A DNA stretch of 64,000 nucleotides from Noviherbaspirillum suwonense (GCF_900182955.1 NZ_FXUL01000004.1:62001-126000); one strand, 5' to 3'; shown: positions 40,380-49,022, counted from the first letter of the stretch. The notes: generated by a model not told the origin, from the sequence alone. Numbers and translations are program-made.

Positions 40380-40622
40380 ATGAAAAGAATAATCGGTGTT
40401 TTCGCAGTGCTGCTCGCGCTCAGCCCATTGGCCCAGGCGCAGGAACGTTCGGTCCGCGAAGAAATGCGCCATGACCGCCATGTCGTCGCCCGCGACGCGC
40501 GCGCCGCCGGCCACAAGATCGCCCATCCGCTGCGCGGCAAGGTACGCTGCCGCGACGGCCTGATCCGCACCAGCCGTCCAGGCGCCTGCGCCCGCCACAA
40601 CGGCATCGCCCGCCGCTACTGA
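40380..40622 (+). CDS. small exported protein, DUF3761-like
   Basis: An 80-residue protein with a signal peptide (about 1-21, LSPLAQAQE). The mature part ends with two cysteines in KVRCRDGLIRTSRPGACARH, resembling the short Cys-containing DUF3761 motif. AGGAGG lies 6 bases before the ATG. It is followed by a hairpin with TTTT. Confidence 0.65.
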   Translation: MKRIIGVFAVLLALSPLAQAQERSVREEMRHDRHVVARDARAAGHKIAHPLRGKVRCRDGLIRTSRPGACARHNGIARRY

Positions 40623-40644
40623 TTCGCGAGGTACTGCGCACCGG

Positions 40645-40677
40645 CGCCGCCGCCCGATTCTCGGCCGGCGGCGTTTT
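40645..40677 (+). terminator. GC-rich terminator-like hairpin
   Basis: CGCCGCC (40645-40651) pairs with GGCGGCG (40667-40673), then TTTT. The central CCCGA/TCGG adds inner pairing. It probably ends the small-protein transcript. Confidence 0.6.
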
Positions 40678-40848
40678 ACATCCGGCGGCCCGATCCGGCA
40701 GCCTTCACCTTCCTGGCCGCATCCCATTCCTTCCCCGCTTCGACACAACTCGATACAAAGCCGTCCCTGCTGACATCAGTCTGATACATCGGCCATGCAT
40801 CATGCATTCCTGTGCACTGCACACTTTTTAACCTGAAGGGGAATGAAC

Positions 40849-41331
40849 ATGAAACAACTGCACGCCAGGATGATCTCGGGCTTTATCGCCGCCGCCGCTC
40901 TCTCCACCGCTGTGTACGCAGCACCGCCGGCGCCTGAACAGGGCGGACCGGACCGGGGTGCGATGCAGGGCATGCACCAGGAGCACAAGGGTGGCGACTT
41001 CAAGGAGCGCATTGCACGCCGCCAGGCGGTATTGCATGACAAGCTGAAGCTGACCGGCACCCAGGAAGCCGCCTGGAAAACCTATATCGCGGCCGCCACG
41101 CCGCCGGCCCCGCCCGCACGCCCGGATCGCGCCCAGTGGGAAAAACTGTCCGCGCCGGAGCGCATGGAAAAGATGATGACCATGATGAAGGAGCGGGAAG
41201 GCCATATGGCAACGCACCTTGCCGCGATGAAGACCTTCTATGCAACGCTGTCGCCGCTGCAGCAGCAGATCTTCAATGACAATGTCGGCGGCGGCATGCG
41301 CGGCCACGGCCACGGGCACGGCCGCGGTTAA
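40849..41331 (+). CDS. Spy/CpxP-like periplasmic protein (LTXXQ type)
   Basis: A 160-residue exported protein: signal peptide (about 1-25), then a mostly helical, Met-rich region with two LTxxQ-like motifs (LKLTGTQEAAW, TLSPLQQQIF). These are typical of the Spy/CpxP family of stress-induced periplasmic chaperones. It ends GHGHGHGRG. The ATG at 40849 is preferred over 40843, because GAAGGGG (40835-40841) is correctly spaced only for the former. It is likely envelope-stress controlled; no regulator is nearby. Confidence 0.82.
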   Translation: MKQLHARMISGFIAAAALSTAVYAAPPAPEQGGPDRGAMQGMHQEHKGGDFKERIARRQAVLHDKLKLTGTQEAAWKTYIAAATPPAPPARPDRAQWEKLSAPERMEKMMTMMKEREGHMATHLAAMKTFYATLSPLQQQIFNDNVGGGMRGHGHGHGRG

Positions 41332-41401
41332 GTCCACGGTGTGTGCAGGCCTGGGGCTGTCTTCGCAGCGTTAGCGTGGATGTAGGCAGGCGAACGCTGC
41401 G

Positions 41402-42526
41402 TCAGCGCAGCAGCAGCCAGGCCAGACCGCCCGCCACCAGCAGGAAGGGCAGGGAATAGGCGTGAAAGCTGATCCATGCCCGGCGGTCGGGCGCCATCCG
41501 CAGCGCGATGATATTGGCGAGCGAGCCGATCATGAAGCCGAAGCCGCCGACATTGACGGCATAGGCGATCACCCGCCAGTCGTGGCTGTACTCGGCCAGC
41601 AGGATGGCCGCCGGCACGTTGCTCACAACCTGCGACGCAGCGATGCCGGCAAGGTAAAGGTGCGGCAACTGGCGCAGGTCGACCGCGCCTATCCAGGCCC
41701 GCACCACGTCCAGCTGCGACAGCAGGCGCAGGTCGATGAACATCAGGACGAACACCAGGATCAGCGCCCAGTCCAGCCGGGCCAGCAGTTCGCGCCGGGC
41801 GAGCAGGAGCGGCGCCAGCGCCAGCAGCGCCAGGTAAGGATGGCGCAGGTCGGTGATCACCAGGAAGGGTATATACAGCCCCAGCGCCAGCATCAGCATC
41901 AGGCGGTCGGGCTGCGCGGACGACTGCCTGGGCGACAGGTGCAGCCGCTTGCCCGAAAACGCCAGCAGGGTCAGCAGCAGCAGCGGCGCCAGCAACACGG
42001 CCGCCAGCGGCAGCATGGCCAGCGTGAACTGTCCGAACGTGACATGCGAGAGCTGCCACAGGAACAGGTTCTGCGGATTGCCGATCGGCGTCAGCACCGA
42101 GCCCGCATTCGCGGCCAGCGCCTCGAACACGATCAGGCGCGTCAGCGGCGCGCCGCTGCTTTTCAGCGTCAGCGTCAGCGGCACCACCACGAACAGCGCG
42201 ACGTCATTGGTCAGCACGGTGGCCAGCAGCGCGGTCGCCAGCACCAGGAACACCGCCAGGCTGCGCTCGGTGGGAATGGCGGCGACCAGGCGCTGCGCGA
42301 GTTGCGGCAGGTAGCCGCTGCGCTCGACACCCTTGGTCAGGGCGAGCAATCCGGTCAGCGTGGCGATGGTTCGCCAGTCGACCAGCGAAAGATAATCGGG
42401 AATGGCGGCCGGCCTTGCCATCGAGAACGCGGCCAGCGCCAGCAGCAGCGTCCAGAGCAGGTAGTCGCCTGCCAGCGCAGCGAGGAAGGCCCTTAACGGC
42501 GGCGCCGCGCTGGCGCCGTCAGCCAT
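41402..42526 (-). CDS. SLC13/CitM-type anion transporter
   Basis: A 374-residue inner-membrane protein with about ten helices. Motifs NDVALFVVVPLTLTL and PIGNPQNLFLWQL match the ion-transporter superfamily (ArsB/NhaD/DASS type), including the GNPQN-like hairpin signature. The substrate is undetermined (di/tricarboxylate, arsenite or sulfate are possible). Its start overlaps the stop of the upstream small gene by 8 bases, so the pair is probably coupled. It is short for the family. Confidence 0.82.
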   Translation of the reverse strand: MADGASAAPPLRAFLAALAGDYLLWTLLLALAAFSMARPAAIPDYLSLVDWRTIATLTGLLALTKGVERSGYLPQLAQRLVAAIPTERSLAVFLVLATALLATVLTNDVALFVVVPLTLTLKSSGAPLTRLIVFEALAANAGSVLTPIGNPQNLFLWQLSHVTFGQFTLAMLPLAAVLLAPLLLLTLLAFSGKRLHLSPRQSSAQPDRLMLMLALGLYIPFLVITDLRHPYLALLALAPLLLARRELLARLDWALILVFVLMFIDLRLLSQLDVVRAWIGAVDLRQLPHLYLAGIAASQVVSNVPAAILLAEYSHDWRVIAYAVNVGGFGFMIGSLANIIALRMAPDRRAWISFHAYSLPFLLVAGGLAWLLLR

Positions 42527-42746
42527 TGTTCTTCACCCACTCCACCGACCAGGCGCGCGCATGTTCGATCGCGATCGCACGGGTGGAGTAGGCGACTTCC
42601 GGCGCGAACCGGGTGGTGCCCATGTCGGCCTTGTCGCTATAGCGGGTAATGTGGGCTTCCGCGTGAAAACCGCCTTTTTCCACTGGAATGGCGATGCAGC
42701 GCAGCAGATAACCCTGGTTTGCGAATGTTTTTTCAGCCTTGATCAC
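42519..42746 (-). CDS. small protein upstream of the SLC13-type transporter
   Basis: A 75-residue soluble protein from GTG 42746 (VIKAEKTFANQGYLLRC), chosen because AGGAA lies 6 bases upstream. A longer frame from ATG 42824 exists but has no site. No domain was recognised. Translational coupling to the transporter gene (8-base overlap) suggests a related role. Confidence 0.65.
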   Translation of the reverse strand: MIKAEKTFANQGYLLRCIAIPVEKGGFHAEAHITRYSDKADMGTTRFAPEVAYSTRAIAIEHARAWSVEWVKNNG

Positions 42747-42832
42747 GTTTATTTCCTGGCATTCCGGACGCCGAATTATAACGGCTCGGGAGGTGCCGGG
42801 CGGAACTGCCTCCAAATGCATCACCGCGAAAT

Positions 42833-42914
42833 TTATCCATCGCGATCAAGCACTTAGGACGCTTCAAGCAGGGTTATCCACAGAATTGTCCACTAGAAAT
42901 GTGAGTAGTCCACA
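42833..42914 (+). promoter_or_regulatory. cluster of DnaA-box-like 9-mers
   Basis: Four sites in one orientation: TTATCCATC (42833-42841), the perfect consensus TTATCCACA (42874-42882), TTGTCCACT (42886-42894) and TAGTCCACA (42906-42914). They lie between the small gene at 42746 and an exported protein. There is no dnaA, dnaN or rpmH near, so this is not obviously oriC. Confidence 0.5.
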
Positions 42915-42934
42915 GCAGCCGTCGGCTTATCCGG

Positions 42935-43291
42935 TCATCGCAGCGGGAAACGGGCCTCCAGCACGGTCCGGACGGCATAGCTGCGCGCTGTGTCGCGCGT
43001 ATCCCTGAGCGTGATGTTTGCCGCCGGCAAGCCGCCCAGCAACGCTGAGGTCGCATTGACGAGATCCTGGTAGCGGTCCTGGCAGGCCGACATTGCCGCG
43101 TCGGCGATGTCGGCGACCAGCGCCTCCGACTTCACGTAGCGCATCGCATAGACGCCGATGCAGCGGAAATAGGTGCTGTACGCCTCTTCCTGCTGGGACT
43201 GCCGGTCGGAAGCCGCGCCTTGCGCCTGGGCGGCGCCGGTGGAGCCGACGGCAAGTAATACGGACAGGGCAAGGATGGGCAGGGTTTTCAT
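42935..43291 (-). CDS. exported helical protein of unknown function
   Basis: A 118-residue protein with a signal peptide (about 1-24, GAAQAQG). The mature part is helical with two cysteines (YFRCIGVYAM, MSACQDRYQD). No family was recognised. The DnaA-box-like cluster lies just past its stop codon. The ribosome-binding site is weak. Confidence 0.6.
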   Translation of the reverse strand: MKTLPILALSVLLAVGSTGAAQAQGAASDRQSQQEEAYSTYFRCIGVYAMRYVKSEALVADIADAAMSACQDRYQDLVNATSALLGGLPAANITLRDTRDTARSYAVRTVLEARFPLR

Positions 43292-43454
43292 GGGAGTCCG
43301 GCAAGGAGAAGGAAGGAATCGCCATGATAGTGCAGCCAGCCGTGTGGGCAGCTGCCATGCTGCGCAAACGTAGTTGCCGCCGTGATATTTCCTGCAGGCA
43401 GCAAAACTTGTAAAATCCTGTCACAATACGATTTCATTTCCATTGGGAATTATT

Positions 43455-45680
43455 TTGGACGGACTTTCTCCTCCAGCGCAACAGGACCGGAAGCCCTCTC
43501 CCGGAAGCAGGCATGCAGGATGGCTGGTCGCCTGCCTGGCGCTTGCCTGCGTGCTGCTGCTTGCGCTGGATGGGTGGAGCGTCTGGCGCTCCCATGAGCG
43601 CAGGGTGCAGGAAGCAGGGCGCGCGGCCGGCAACATGGCGCAGGCCGTGGCGCGCCATGCGGACGACACGATCACCGCGGCCGACCTGGCGCTGGCGTTC
43701 GTGGTGCGCCGGGTGGAAGGCGACCTCGACCGGGACGACTTCTTCGGCGACCTCGGCGAAGCGCTTGCCGCGCGGGCAACGTCGCTGCCGCAGGTTGCCG
43801 AACTGTTCGTGTTCGATGACGCCGGCGGCTGGGTCGCCAATTCGCTGCGGGTCATGCCCAGGGACGCGAACAGCGCGTCCGCGCCTTTCTTCATTCATCA
43901 CCGCGACAATTCCGGGCTCGAAGCCTACATCGGGCCGCCGGTCAAAAGCCGCATCAACGGCGAATGGGTCATGACGGTATCGCGCCGCATTTCCCGTCCC
44001 GACGGCTCGTTCGCCGGCGTCGCGGCAGCGACCATACCGCTGTCCTACCTGCGCGATTTCTACGCGGGGCTGGACCTTGGCCCGAGCGGCGTCGTCGGCC
44101 TGCTGCGCGACAGCGGAGCCTTGCTGATGCGCCACCCGTTCGTCGAGACCGCCGCCGACGCCGACGCGTCGCAGTCGGCGCTGTTCCGCGCCTACCTGCG
44201 CCGCCCGGCGCAGGGCCTGCTGCGCGACCGTTCGCCGGTCGACGGCATTGAACGGCTCTATGCCTACCGCCATTCCGAGCGCTACCCGCTGGTGATCACC
44301 GCCGCGCTGTCGTACGACGCGCTGCTGGCGCCATGGATCGAGGAAGCGCTGCTGCACGGCGCCGTGGTGCTGGTGCTGGCCTTGCTGGCGGCGGCTGGCG
44401 CGGCCGGCCACCTGCTGCAGCGTCGCCGCCTCCGCCTGCTGGCGCAGCGGCACCGGGCCAGCGAGATGCGGCTGGTCGACCTGGCCAACAACCTGCCGCT
44501 GATGGCGCTGCGGCTGGATGCGGGCCACAAGCTGGACTTCTGCAACGCGGCCAGCCGCGCCTGGCTGGACATCGCGCCCGGCCCGGCCCGGAGCATGCAT
44601 CTCGCCGATGCAGCCGGCCCGGTGCTGTATGCGCAATGGCGGCCGATGCTGGAGCGGGCGCTGGCGGGCGAGCGCGTCGACTTCGACTGCGTCGCGCTGA
44701 TGCACGGCCAGGCGCACGACCTGCGCATGGTCTGCATGCCGGACCGCGGGCATGACGGCAGCGTGCAGGGCGTCGTCATGCTGGGCAGCGATATCACCGG
44801 GCTGAAGGCGGGCGAGCGGCGGATGCAGTCGATCGCCGCCAACACCCCGGCGCTGGTGGCCTTCGTCGACCGCGACCAGCGTTTCAGCTATACCAATGGC
44901 CACGGCGAGGCGTCGCCAGGCATCAATGCCGAACACATGGTCGGACGCACCGTGCAGGAATTGTATGGCGGCACCGTGTACTCGCTGCTCGAAGCCCATG
45001 TGCGGGCGGCGCTTGCCGGGGAGCGGGCGCAGTTCGACTACAGCATCGACCAGGGCGGCGAGCGGCGCGTGCTGCACAACGTCTATATACCGGAATGCGA
45101 TGCGGCCGGCCGCGTGATCGGCTTCACCATGCTGACCGACGATGTCACGATGTTCAAGGAAGCCGAGCAGAAGCTGAGCCGGCTGGCGCGCTTCGACGCG
45201 CTGACGGGCCTGCCCAACCGCAGCCAGCTGAGCGAACGCCTGGCCGACGCGCTGCGGCGCAGCGACCGCAGCGGTCGCGCGCTGGCGCTGATCCGGCTGG
45301 ACATCCACGGCTTCCGCGAGATCAATGACGTGCTCGGGCATCTTGGCGGCGACGCGGTGCTGAAGGAAGTCGCTGCGCGCCTGGTGCGCAATTGCCGCAC
45401 CACCGACATGGCCGCGCGGCTGGGCGACGATGAATTCGCGATCCTGATGGAAGGCCTGGGCGAGCCGGAGGAAAGCCAGCTCGTGGCAGCGAAGCTGATG
45501 GAAGCCCTGTCGCGCCCGTTCGAGATCGCGAACCAGACGCAGCATCTTGCGTTCACGGCAGGCATCGCGCTGCGCGTGGCCGAAGCGGTCGATGCGGACA
45601 CGCTGCTGCGGCGGGCCGGCGACGCGCTGCGGAAGGCGCGGCAGGATGCGCGCAGCCGGGCGGCCGAACTGGTCGACTGA
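43455..45680 (+). CDS. membrane GGDEF-family protein with degenerate active site
   Basis: A 741-residue signalling protein. A transmembrane helix (about 22-40), a periplasmic Cache-like sensor (about 45-285), a second helix (about 290-315) and two PAS-like modules (about 330-550) precede the C-terminal GGDEF domain. The signature reads RLGDDEFAIL (GDDEF) and the metal-site loop LDIHGFREIND has His in place of the second Asp, so catalysis is doubtful. No EAL domain is present. The start is probably TTG 43455, with a GGGA upstream; the first helix requires a start in this area. TTG 43443 is an alternative. Confidence 0.82.
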   Translation: MDGLSPPAQQDRKPSPGSRHAGWLVACLALACVLLLALDGWSVWRSHERRVQEAGRAAGNMAQAVARHADDTITAADLALAFVVRRVEGDLDRDDFFGDLGEALAARATSLPQVAELFVFDDAGGWVANSLRVMPRDANSASAPFFIHHRDNSGLEAYIGPPVKSRINGEWVMTVSRRISRPDGSFAGVAAATIPLSYLRDFYAGLDLGPSGVVGLLRDSGALLMRHPFVETAADADASQSALFRAYLRRPAQGLLRDRSPVDGIERLYAYRHSERYPLVITAALSYDALLAPWIEEALLHGAVVLVLALLAAAGAAGHLLQRRRLRLLAQRHRASEMRLVDLANNLPLMALRLDAGHKLDFCNAASRAWLDIAPGPARSMHLADAAGPVLYAQWRPMLERALAGERVDFDCVALMHGQAHDLRMVCMPDRGHDGSVQGVVMLGSDITGLKAGERRMQSIAANTPALVAFVDRDQRFSYTNGHGEASPGINAEHMVGRTVQELYGGTVYSLLEAHVRAALAGERAQFDYSIDQGGERRVLHNVYIPECDAAGRVIGFTMLTDDVTMFKEAEQKLSRLARFDALTGLPNRSQLSERLADALRRSDRSGRALALIRLDIHGFREINDVLGHLGGDAVLKEVAARLVRNCRTTDMAARLGDDEFAILMEGLGEPEESQLVAAKLMEALSRPFEIANQTQHLAFTAGIALRVAEAVDADTLLRRAGDALRKARQDARSRAAELVD

Positions 45681-45727
45681 CACCGATCCCGCGTCATGAC
45701 GCACCGGATGAGATCGTGGTTCCGGTT

Positions 45728-45830
45728 CGTAGGGTGTAATAAGCGTAGCGCATTGCACCACCGGCCAGTCAACCACCATCGCCCGTTCGCAGCGAATGAT
45801 GTAATGCGCTTGCGCTTATCACACCCTACG
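45728..45830. repeat. long intergenic inverted repeat
   Basis: Imperfect arms of about 30 bases (45728-45757 and 45801-45830) begin CGTAGGGTGTAATAAGCG on one side; the other arm read in reverse gives CGTAGGGTGTGATAAGCG. It fills the gap between the GGDEF gene and the ChaN-like gene. It looks like a dispersed palindromic (REP/MITE-like) element; no transposase is present. Confidence 0.65.
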
Positions 45831-45944
45831 GGGTTTCATGGCGCATCTCCTGGGATCGGTATGGCATCGATCACCGCCGATGCGCCACGCCCGCCGCATT
45901 CCATGATAGGTTAGCCGGCTCTCCCACGCCGATGAGCCGCTGCC

Positions 45945-46931
45945 ATGCCGAGTCGCCTTTTCTCCCGCGCGCCAACCCTGCGCGCCGCCCGCCTGCCTGT
46001 CCTGCTTCGACTCCTGCCCATCCTTGCCGTCCTGTGCGCCTGCGCGCCGCTGGCGCCTGACGAGGCCGCTTCCGACGCGAAGGTGTGGCGGGCCTCGGCC
46101 CGCAGCTTCATCCCGTATGACGAACTGCTGCAGCAGGCCAGGGCGGCCGACGTCGTGCTGCTCGGCGAAACCCATCACAACCCGTCCCACCATGCGCTGC
46201 AGGCGCGCCTGCTCGCGGCGCTGTCCGAAAGCGGCCAGCGCCCGGTGCTGGTGATGGAGCAGTTCGATATCGAGCAGCAGGACAGGCTGGACGCGATCAA
46301 GGCGTCCGCGGCGTCCGGCGACATCAAGCTGGCCGCCTACAAGGCGCTGATGGGGGAGGGATGGGAATGGAAGGGCTACCAGCCGCTGCTGTCGCTGGCG
46401 GTCAAGCACGAACTGCCTGTGCTTGCCGCGAATATTTCGCGGGCGTCGCTGCGCGAGGTGATGCGCGGCGGGCAGGAGAAGCTGGGCAGCGGCGAGCCGC
46501 AGCGGCTGGGTCTGGCCAGCGGCTGGCGCCGCGAACAGCAGGACGCGCTGTCGAAGGACATCGCCGTCGCGCATTGCGACGCGCTGCCGCCGGCTGCGAT
46601 CAGTGCGCTGACGCTGGCGCAGCGGGCGCGTGACGCGGTGATGGCCGACCGGCTGCTATCGGTGCGCGGCAGCAAGGCGGTGGCCATACTCGGGCGCGGC
46701 CACGTGCGCCAGGACCTGGCCGTGCCGCTGTACCTGAAGCAGCGCGCGCCCCGCACCAGCGTGCTGGCAGTCGGCATGGTCGAGGCAACGCCGCCGTTCC
46801 ATCCGGCCGAGCTTGCCTACGGGCCGCTGGGCCAGCGCTACGACGCGGTGGTGTACGCCGGCCTGGTCGAACGCGACGCCGATCCGTGCGCCGCTTTCCA
46901 GAAGCCGGCAGCGGCAAGCGCCGCTCAGTAG
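45945..46931 (+). CDS. ChaN-family lipoprotein
   Basis: A 328-residue protein with a hydrophobic N-terminus ending in a lipobox (ILAVLCAC), so it is probably an outer-membrane or envelope lipoprotein. The core motif LLGETHHNPSHHALQ is the hallmark of the ChaN/heme-binding uptake (Tiki-like) family. RPVLVMEQFDIEQQD and AILGRGHVRQDL are further conserved segments. It may bind heme or act as a metalloprotease-like enzyme. It is convergent with the next gene, with a 7-base overlap. Confidence 0.85.
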   Translation: MPSRLFSRAPTLRAARLPVLLRLLPILAVLCACAPLAPDEAASDAKVWRASARSFIPYDELLQQARAADVVLLGETHHNPSHHALQARLLAALSESGQRPVLVMEQFDIEQQDRLDAIKASAASGDIKLAAYKALMGEGWEWKGYQPLLSLAVKHELPVLAANISRASLREVMRGGQEKLGSGEPQRLGLASGWRREQQDALSKDIAVAHCDALPPAAISALTLAQRARDAVMADRLLSVRGSKAVAILGRGHVRQDLAVPLYLKQRAPRTSVLAVGMVEATPPFHPAELAYGPLGQRYDAVVYAGLVERDADPCAAFQKPAAASAAQ

Positions 46932-47347
46932 CGGCGCTTGCGGAAATCGTGCCGGGTCACGATGCGGGTCGACTCGATCAGCATCGATAGCCCCACGACC
47001 AGCTGCGTCAGCGCATGCGCCGGCAGCGCCCAGACCTGGCTGGGCGGCGCTGGCATGCCGGTGGCCGCGACGATCACCGGCGCCGCCCATTCGGCTTCCG
47101 GCGTCACGTCCAGCAGCACGTCGCCGTCGCCGGTGGTGTGCAGGTAGATCTCGCCGCCCGCGGCCAGCACGAAGCAGATGCCCTGGCCCTGGTTGAGGCC
47201 GAACGACTGCGACTGCACGTTGTTCGGGTCCAGCGTGCGCTTGAGGTCGCGGTTGTAGCTGTCGATCCATCCTTCCACGTCGCCGCTGTTTTCCAGGTGT
47301 ATCCACGGGCGGGTGATCGGCGGCGGACTGTCTTCGTAATCATCCAT
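46925..47347 (-). CDS. unknown protein downstream of the aminotransferase
   Basis: A 140-residue, soluble protein. The ATG at 47347 (MDDYEDSPPP) is preferred to the longer frame from 47413, which lies in the aminotransferase. Features are GWIDSYNRDLKRTLDP and an Ala-rich central segment. No family was recognised. It begins 7 bases after the aminotransferase stop and is probably cotranscribed. Confidence 0.6.
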   Translation of the reverse strand: MDDYEDSPPPITRPWIHLENSGDVEGWIDSYNRDLKRTLDPNNVQSQSFGLNQGQGICFVLAAGGEIYLHTTGDGDVLLDVTPEAEWAAPVIVAATGMPAPPSQVWALPAHALTQLVVGLSMLIESTRIVTRHDFRKRRY

Positions 47348-47354
47348 GCCTGAA

Positions 47355-48707
47355 TTACACCGTGCTTTCCATGGTTTGCGGCGCGGCGCTCTGGGCCTTG
47401 AGCACGTCGGCAATCGCGCCGAACAGCTGGTCGACCTGCGCCCGGTCGATGATCAGCGGCGGCGACAGCGCGATGATGTCGCCGGTGGTGCGGATCAGCA
47501 CGCCCTTGTCCCAGAAGCACTTGAGGAAGGCGTCGAAGGCGCGGGCGGTCGGCTTGCCCGGCACCGGCTCGAGCTCGATGCCGCAGATCAGGCCGAGGTT
47601 GCGCACGTCCTTGACCCACGGCAGCCCGCGCAGGCTGTGCGCGGCGTCCTCGAAGTAGGGCGCCATCGCGGCGGCCCGCTCGAACACCTGCTCGTCGCGG
47701 TACACGCCCATGGTGGCGACCATCGCGGCCGCGGCCAGCGGATGGCCGCTGTAGGTATAGCCGTGATAGAACTCGATCGCGCCTTCGGCCGACGCGCGCA
47801 TGAAGTCGTCGTGGATGTCCTGGCGCACGATCACCGCGCCCATCGGCACCGCGGCATTGGTCAGTCCCTTTGCGCAGACGATCATGTCGGGCACCACGCC
47901 GAAGTAGTCGGCCGCGAACGGCGCGCCCAGGCGGCCAAAACCGGTGATGACCTCGTCGAAGATCAGCAGAATGCCGTGCTTGTCGCAGATCGCGCGCAGC
48001 TTCTGCAGGTAGCCCTTGGGCGGCAGGATCACGCCGGTCGAGCCCTGCACCGGCTCGACGATCAGCGCGGCCACCGTGGCCGGGTCGTGCAGCGCGAGCA
48101 GGCGCTGCTCGAATTCGTCGGCGATCTCGGCGCCATGGTCCGGCAGGCCGCGGCTGAACGCATTGCGGCCGATGTCGAGCGGATGGCGCAGGTGGTCGAC
48201 GCTGGCCAGCGTCGGCCCGAAGTGCTTGCGGTTGCCGGCGATGCCGCCGACCGCGATGCCGCCGAAGCCGACGCCGTGGTAGGCGCGCTCGCGGCCGATC
48301 AGCCTGGTGCGCAGCGTGTCGCCGCGCATGCGCTGCCAGGCGATCGCGATTTTCAGCGCGGTGTCGACGCCTTCGGAGCCGTCATTGCAGAAGAACACCC
48401 GGTTCAGGCCTTCCGGCGCAATCGCCGCCAGCGCGGTGGCTGACTCGAACGCAGCCGGGTGGCCCATCTGGAACATCGGCGCGAAATCCATCTCGCCCGC
48501 CTGGCGGCGGATCGCCTCGGTGATCTTCGGATGGCAATGGCCGGCATTGACGCACCACAGGCCGGCCGTGCCGTCGAGGATCTGCCGGCCGTCGTCGCTG
48601 GTGTAATGCATGCCCGAGGCGGCGACCAGCATCCGCGGCTTTTGCTTGAACTGGCGGTTGGCGGTAAAGGGCATCCACAGATGGGCGGTGTCGATGGGCT
48701 GGGTCAT
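47355..48707 (-). CDS. omega-amino acid:pyruvate aminotransferase (class III)
   Basis: A 450-residue PLP enzyme. Class III motifs: WMPFTANRQFKQ and GTAGLWCVNAGHCHP near the N-terminus, FCNDGSEGVDTALKIA, RAYHGVGFGG, LIFDEVITGFGRLG and the PLP lysine in CAKGLTNAAVPMGAV. These match beta-alanine/omega-amino acid transaminases. The start at 48707 has AAGGAAG upstream; the longer frame from 48803 is not supported. It is divergent from flhDC across a 640-base control region. Confidence 0.92.
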   Translation of the reverse strand: MTQPIDTAHLWMPFTANRQFKQKPRMLVAASGMHYTSDDGRQILDGTAGLWCVNAGHCHPKITEAIRRQAGEMDFAPMFQMGHPAAFESATALAAIAPEGLNRVFFCNDGSEGVDTALKIAIAWQRMRGDTLRTRLIGRERAYHGVGFGGIAVGGIAGNRKHFGPTLASVDHLRHPLDIGRNAFSRGLPDHGAEIADEFEQRLLALHDPATVAALIVEPVQGSTGVILPPKGYLQKLRAICDKHGILLIFDEVITGFGRLGAPFAADYFGVVPDMIVCAKGLTNAAVPMGAVIVRQDIHDDFMRASAEGAIEFYHGYTYSGHPLAAAAMVATMGVYRDEQVFERAAAMAPYFEDAAHSLRGLPWVKDVRNLGLICGIELEPVPGKPTARAFDAFLKCFWDKGVLIRTTGDIIALSPPLIIDRAQVDQLFGAIADVLKAQSAAPQTMESTV

Positions 48708-48970
48708 GGCCGGCTTCCTTGGTGTGATGGGGAAAGTTGACATGGTAGTACGTTTTGCGGGGACAGGCAGCGCAACGGGGCATCTGGCCGCGGCGGAACG
48801 CATGCCGTCCGGCCTCCGCCAGCGCGCCGGCTCCTGCCGCGCACGGCGTCGGCCTGCAAATCGACGGCCGGCATGGTCCGGTTGTTCTCGGAATGATTTT
48901 TTTTGGCGCCACCCTAAATTTCCCGTTGGCGCCGCCGTTACTTGCCCTGTAGCCCGAGCCGACTGGATTA
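48708..48970. other. intergenic region upstream of aminotransferase
   Basis: No gene is supported here; the longer minus-strand frames across it lack ribosome-binding sites. It holds the aminotransferase leader and an inverted repeat GGCGCCA (48905-48911) / TGGCGCC (48927-48933) next to a T8 run. Promoters for the aminotransferase were not confidently placed. Confidence 0.5.
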
Positions 48971-48988
48971 TTTGAAAATATTTTCAAA
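48971..48988. promoter_or_regulatory. 18-bp perfect AT-rich palindrome upstream of flhDC
   Basis: TTTGAAAATATTTTCAAA is exactly self-complementary and lies 7 bases before the FliA-like promoter. It is a good candidate for a dimeric regulator site controlling flhDC. Confidence 0.55.
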
Positions 48989-48995
48989 ATAACCC

Positions 48996-49022
48996 TAAAG
49001 TCGTTCGGCACGCTGCCGTAAA
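48996..49022 (+). promoter_or_regulatory. sigma-28 (FliA)-like promoter upstream of flhDC
   Basis: TAAAGTCG (48996-49003), 11 bases, GCCGTAAA (49015-49022). Compared with the enterobacterial FliA consensus TAAAGTTT-N11-GCCGATAA it matches 6 of 8 and 6 of 8, with exact spacing. It would give a leader of about 315 bases before flhD. Function is inferred. Confidence 0.5.

Noticed and set aside
42833-42914. Chromosomal origin of replication
   Set aside because: DnaA-like boxes are present, but there is no dnaA, dnaN, rpmH or gidA near, only a short AT-rich tract, and gene order is not origin-like.
45728-45830. Insertion sequence
   Set aside because: Only about 100 bases with inverted arms and no transposase frame, so a non-autonomous repeat is the simpler reading.
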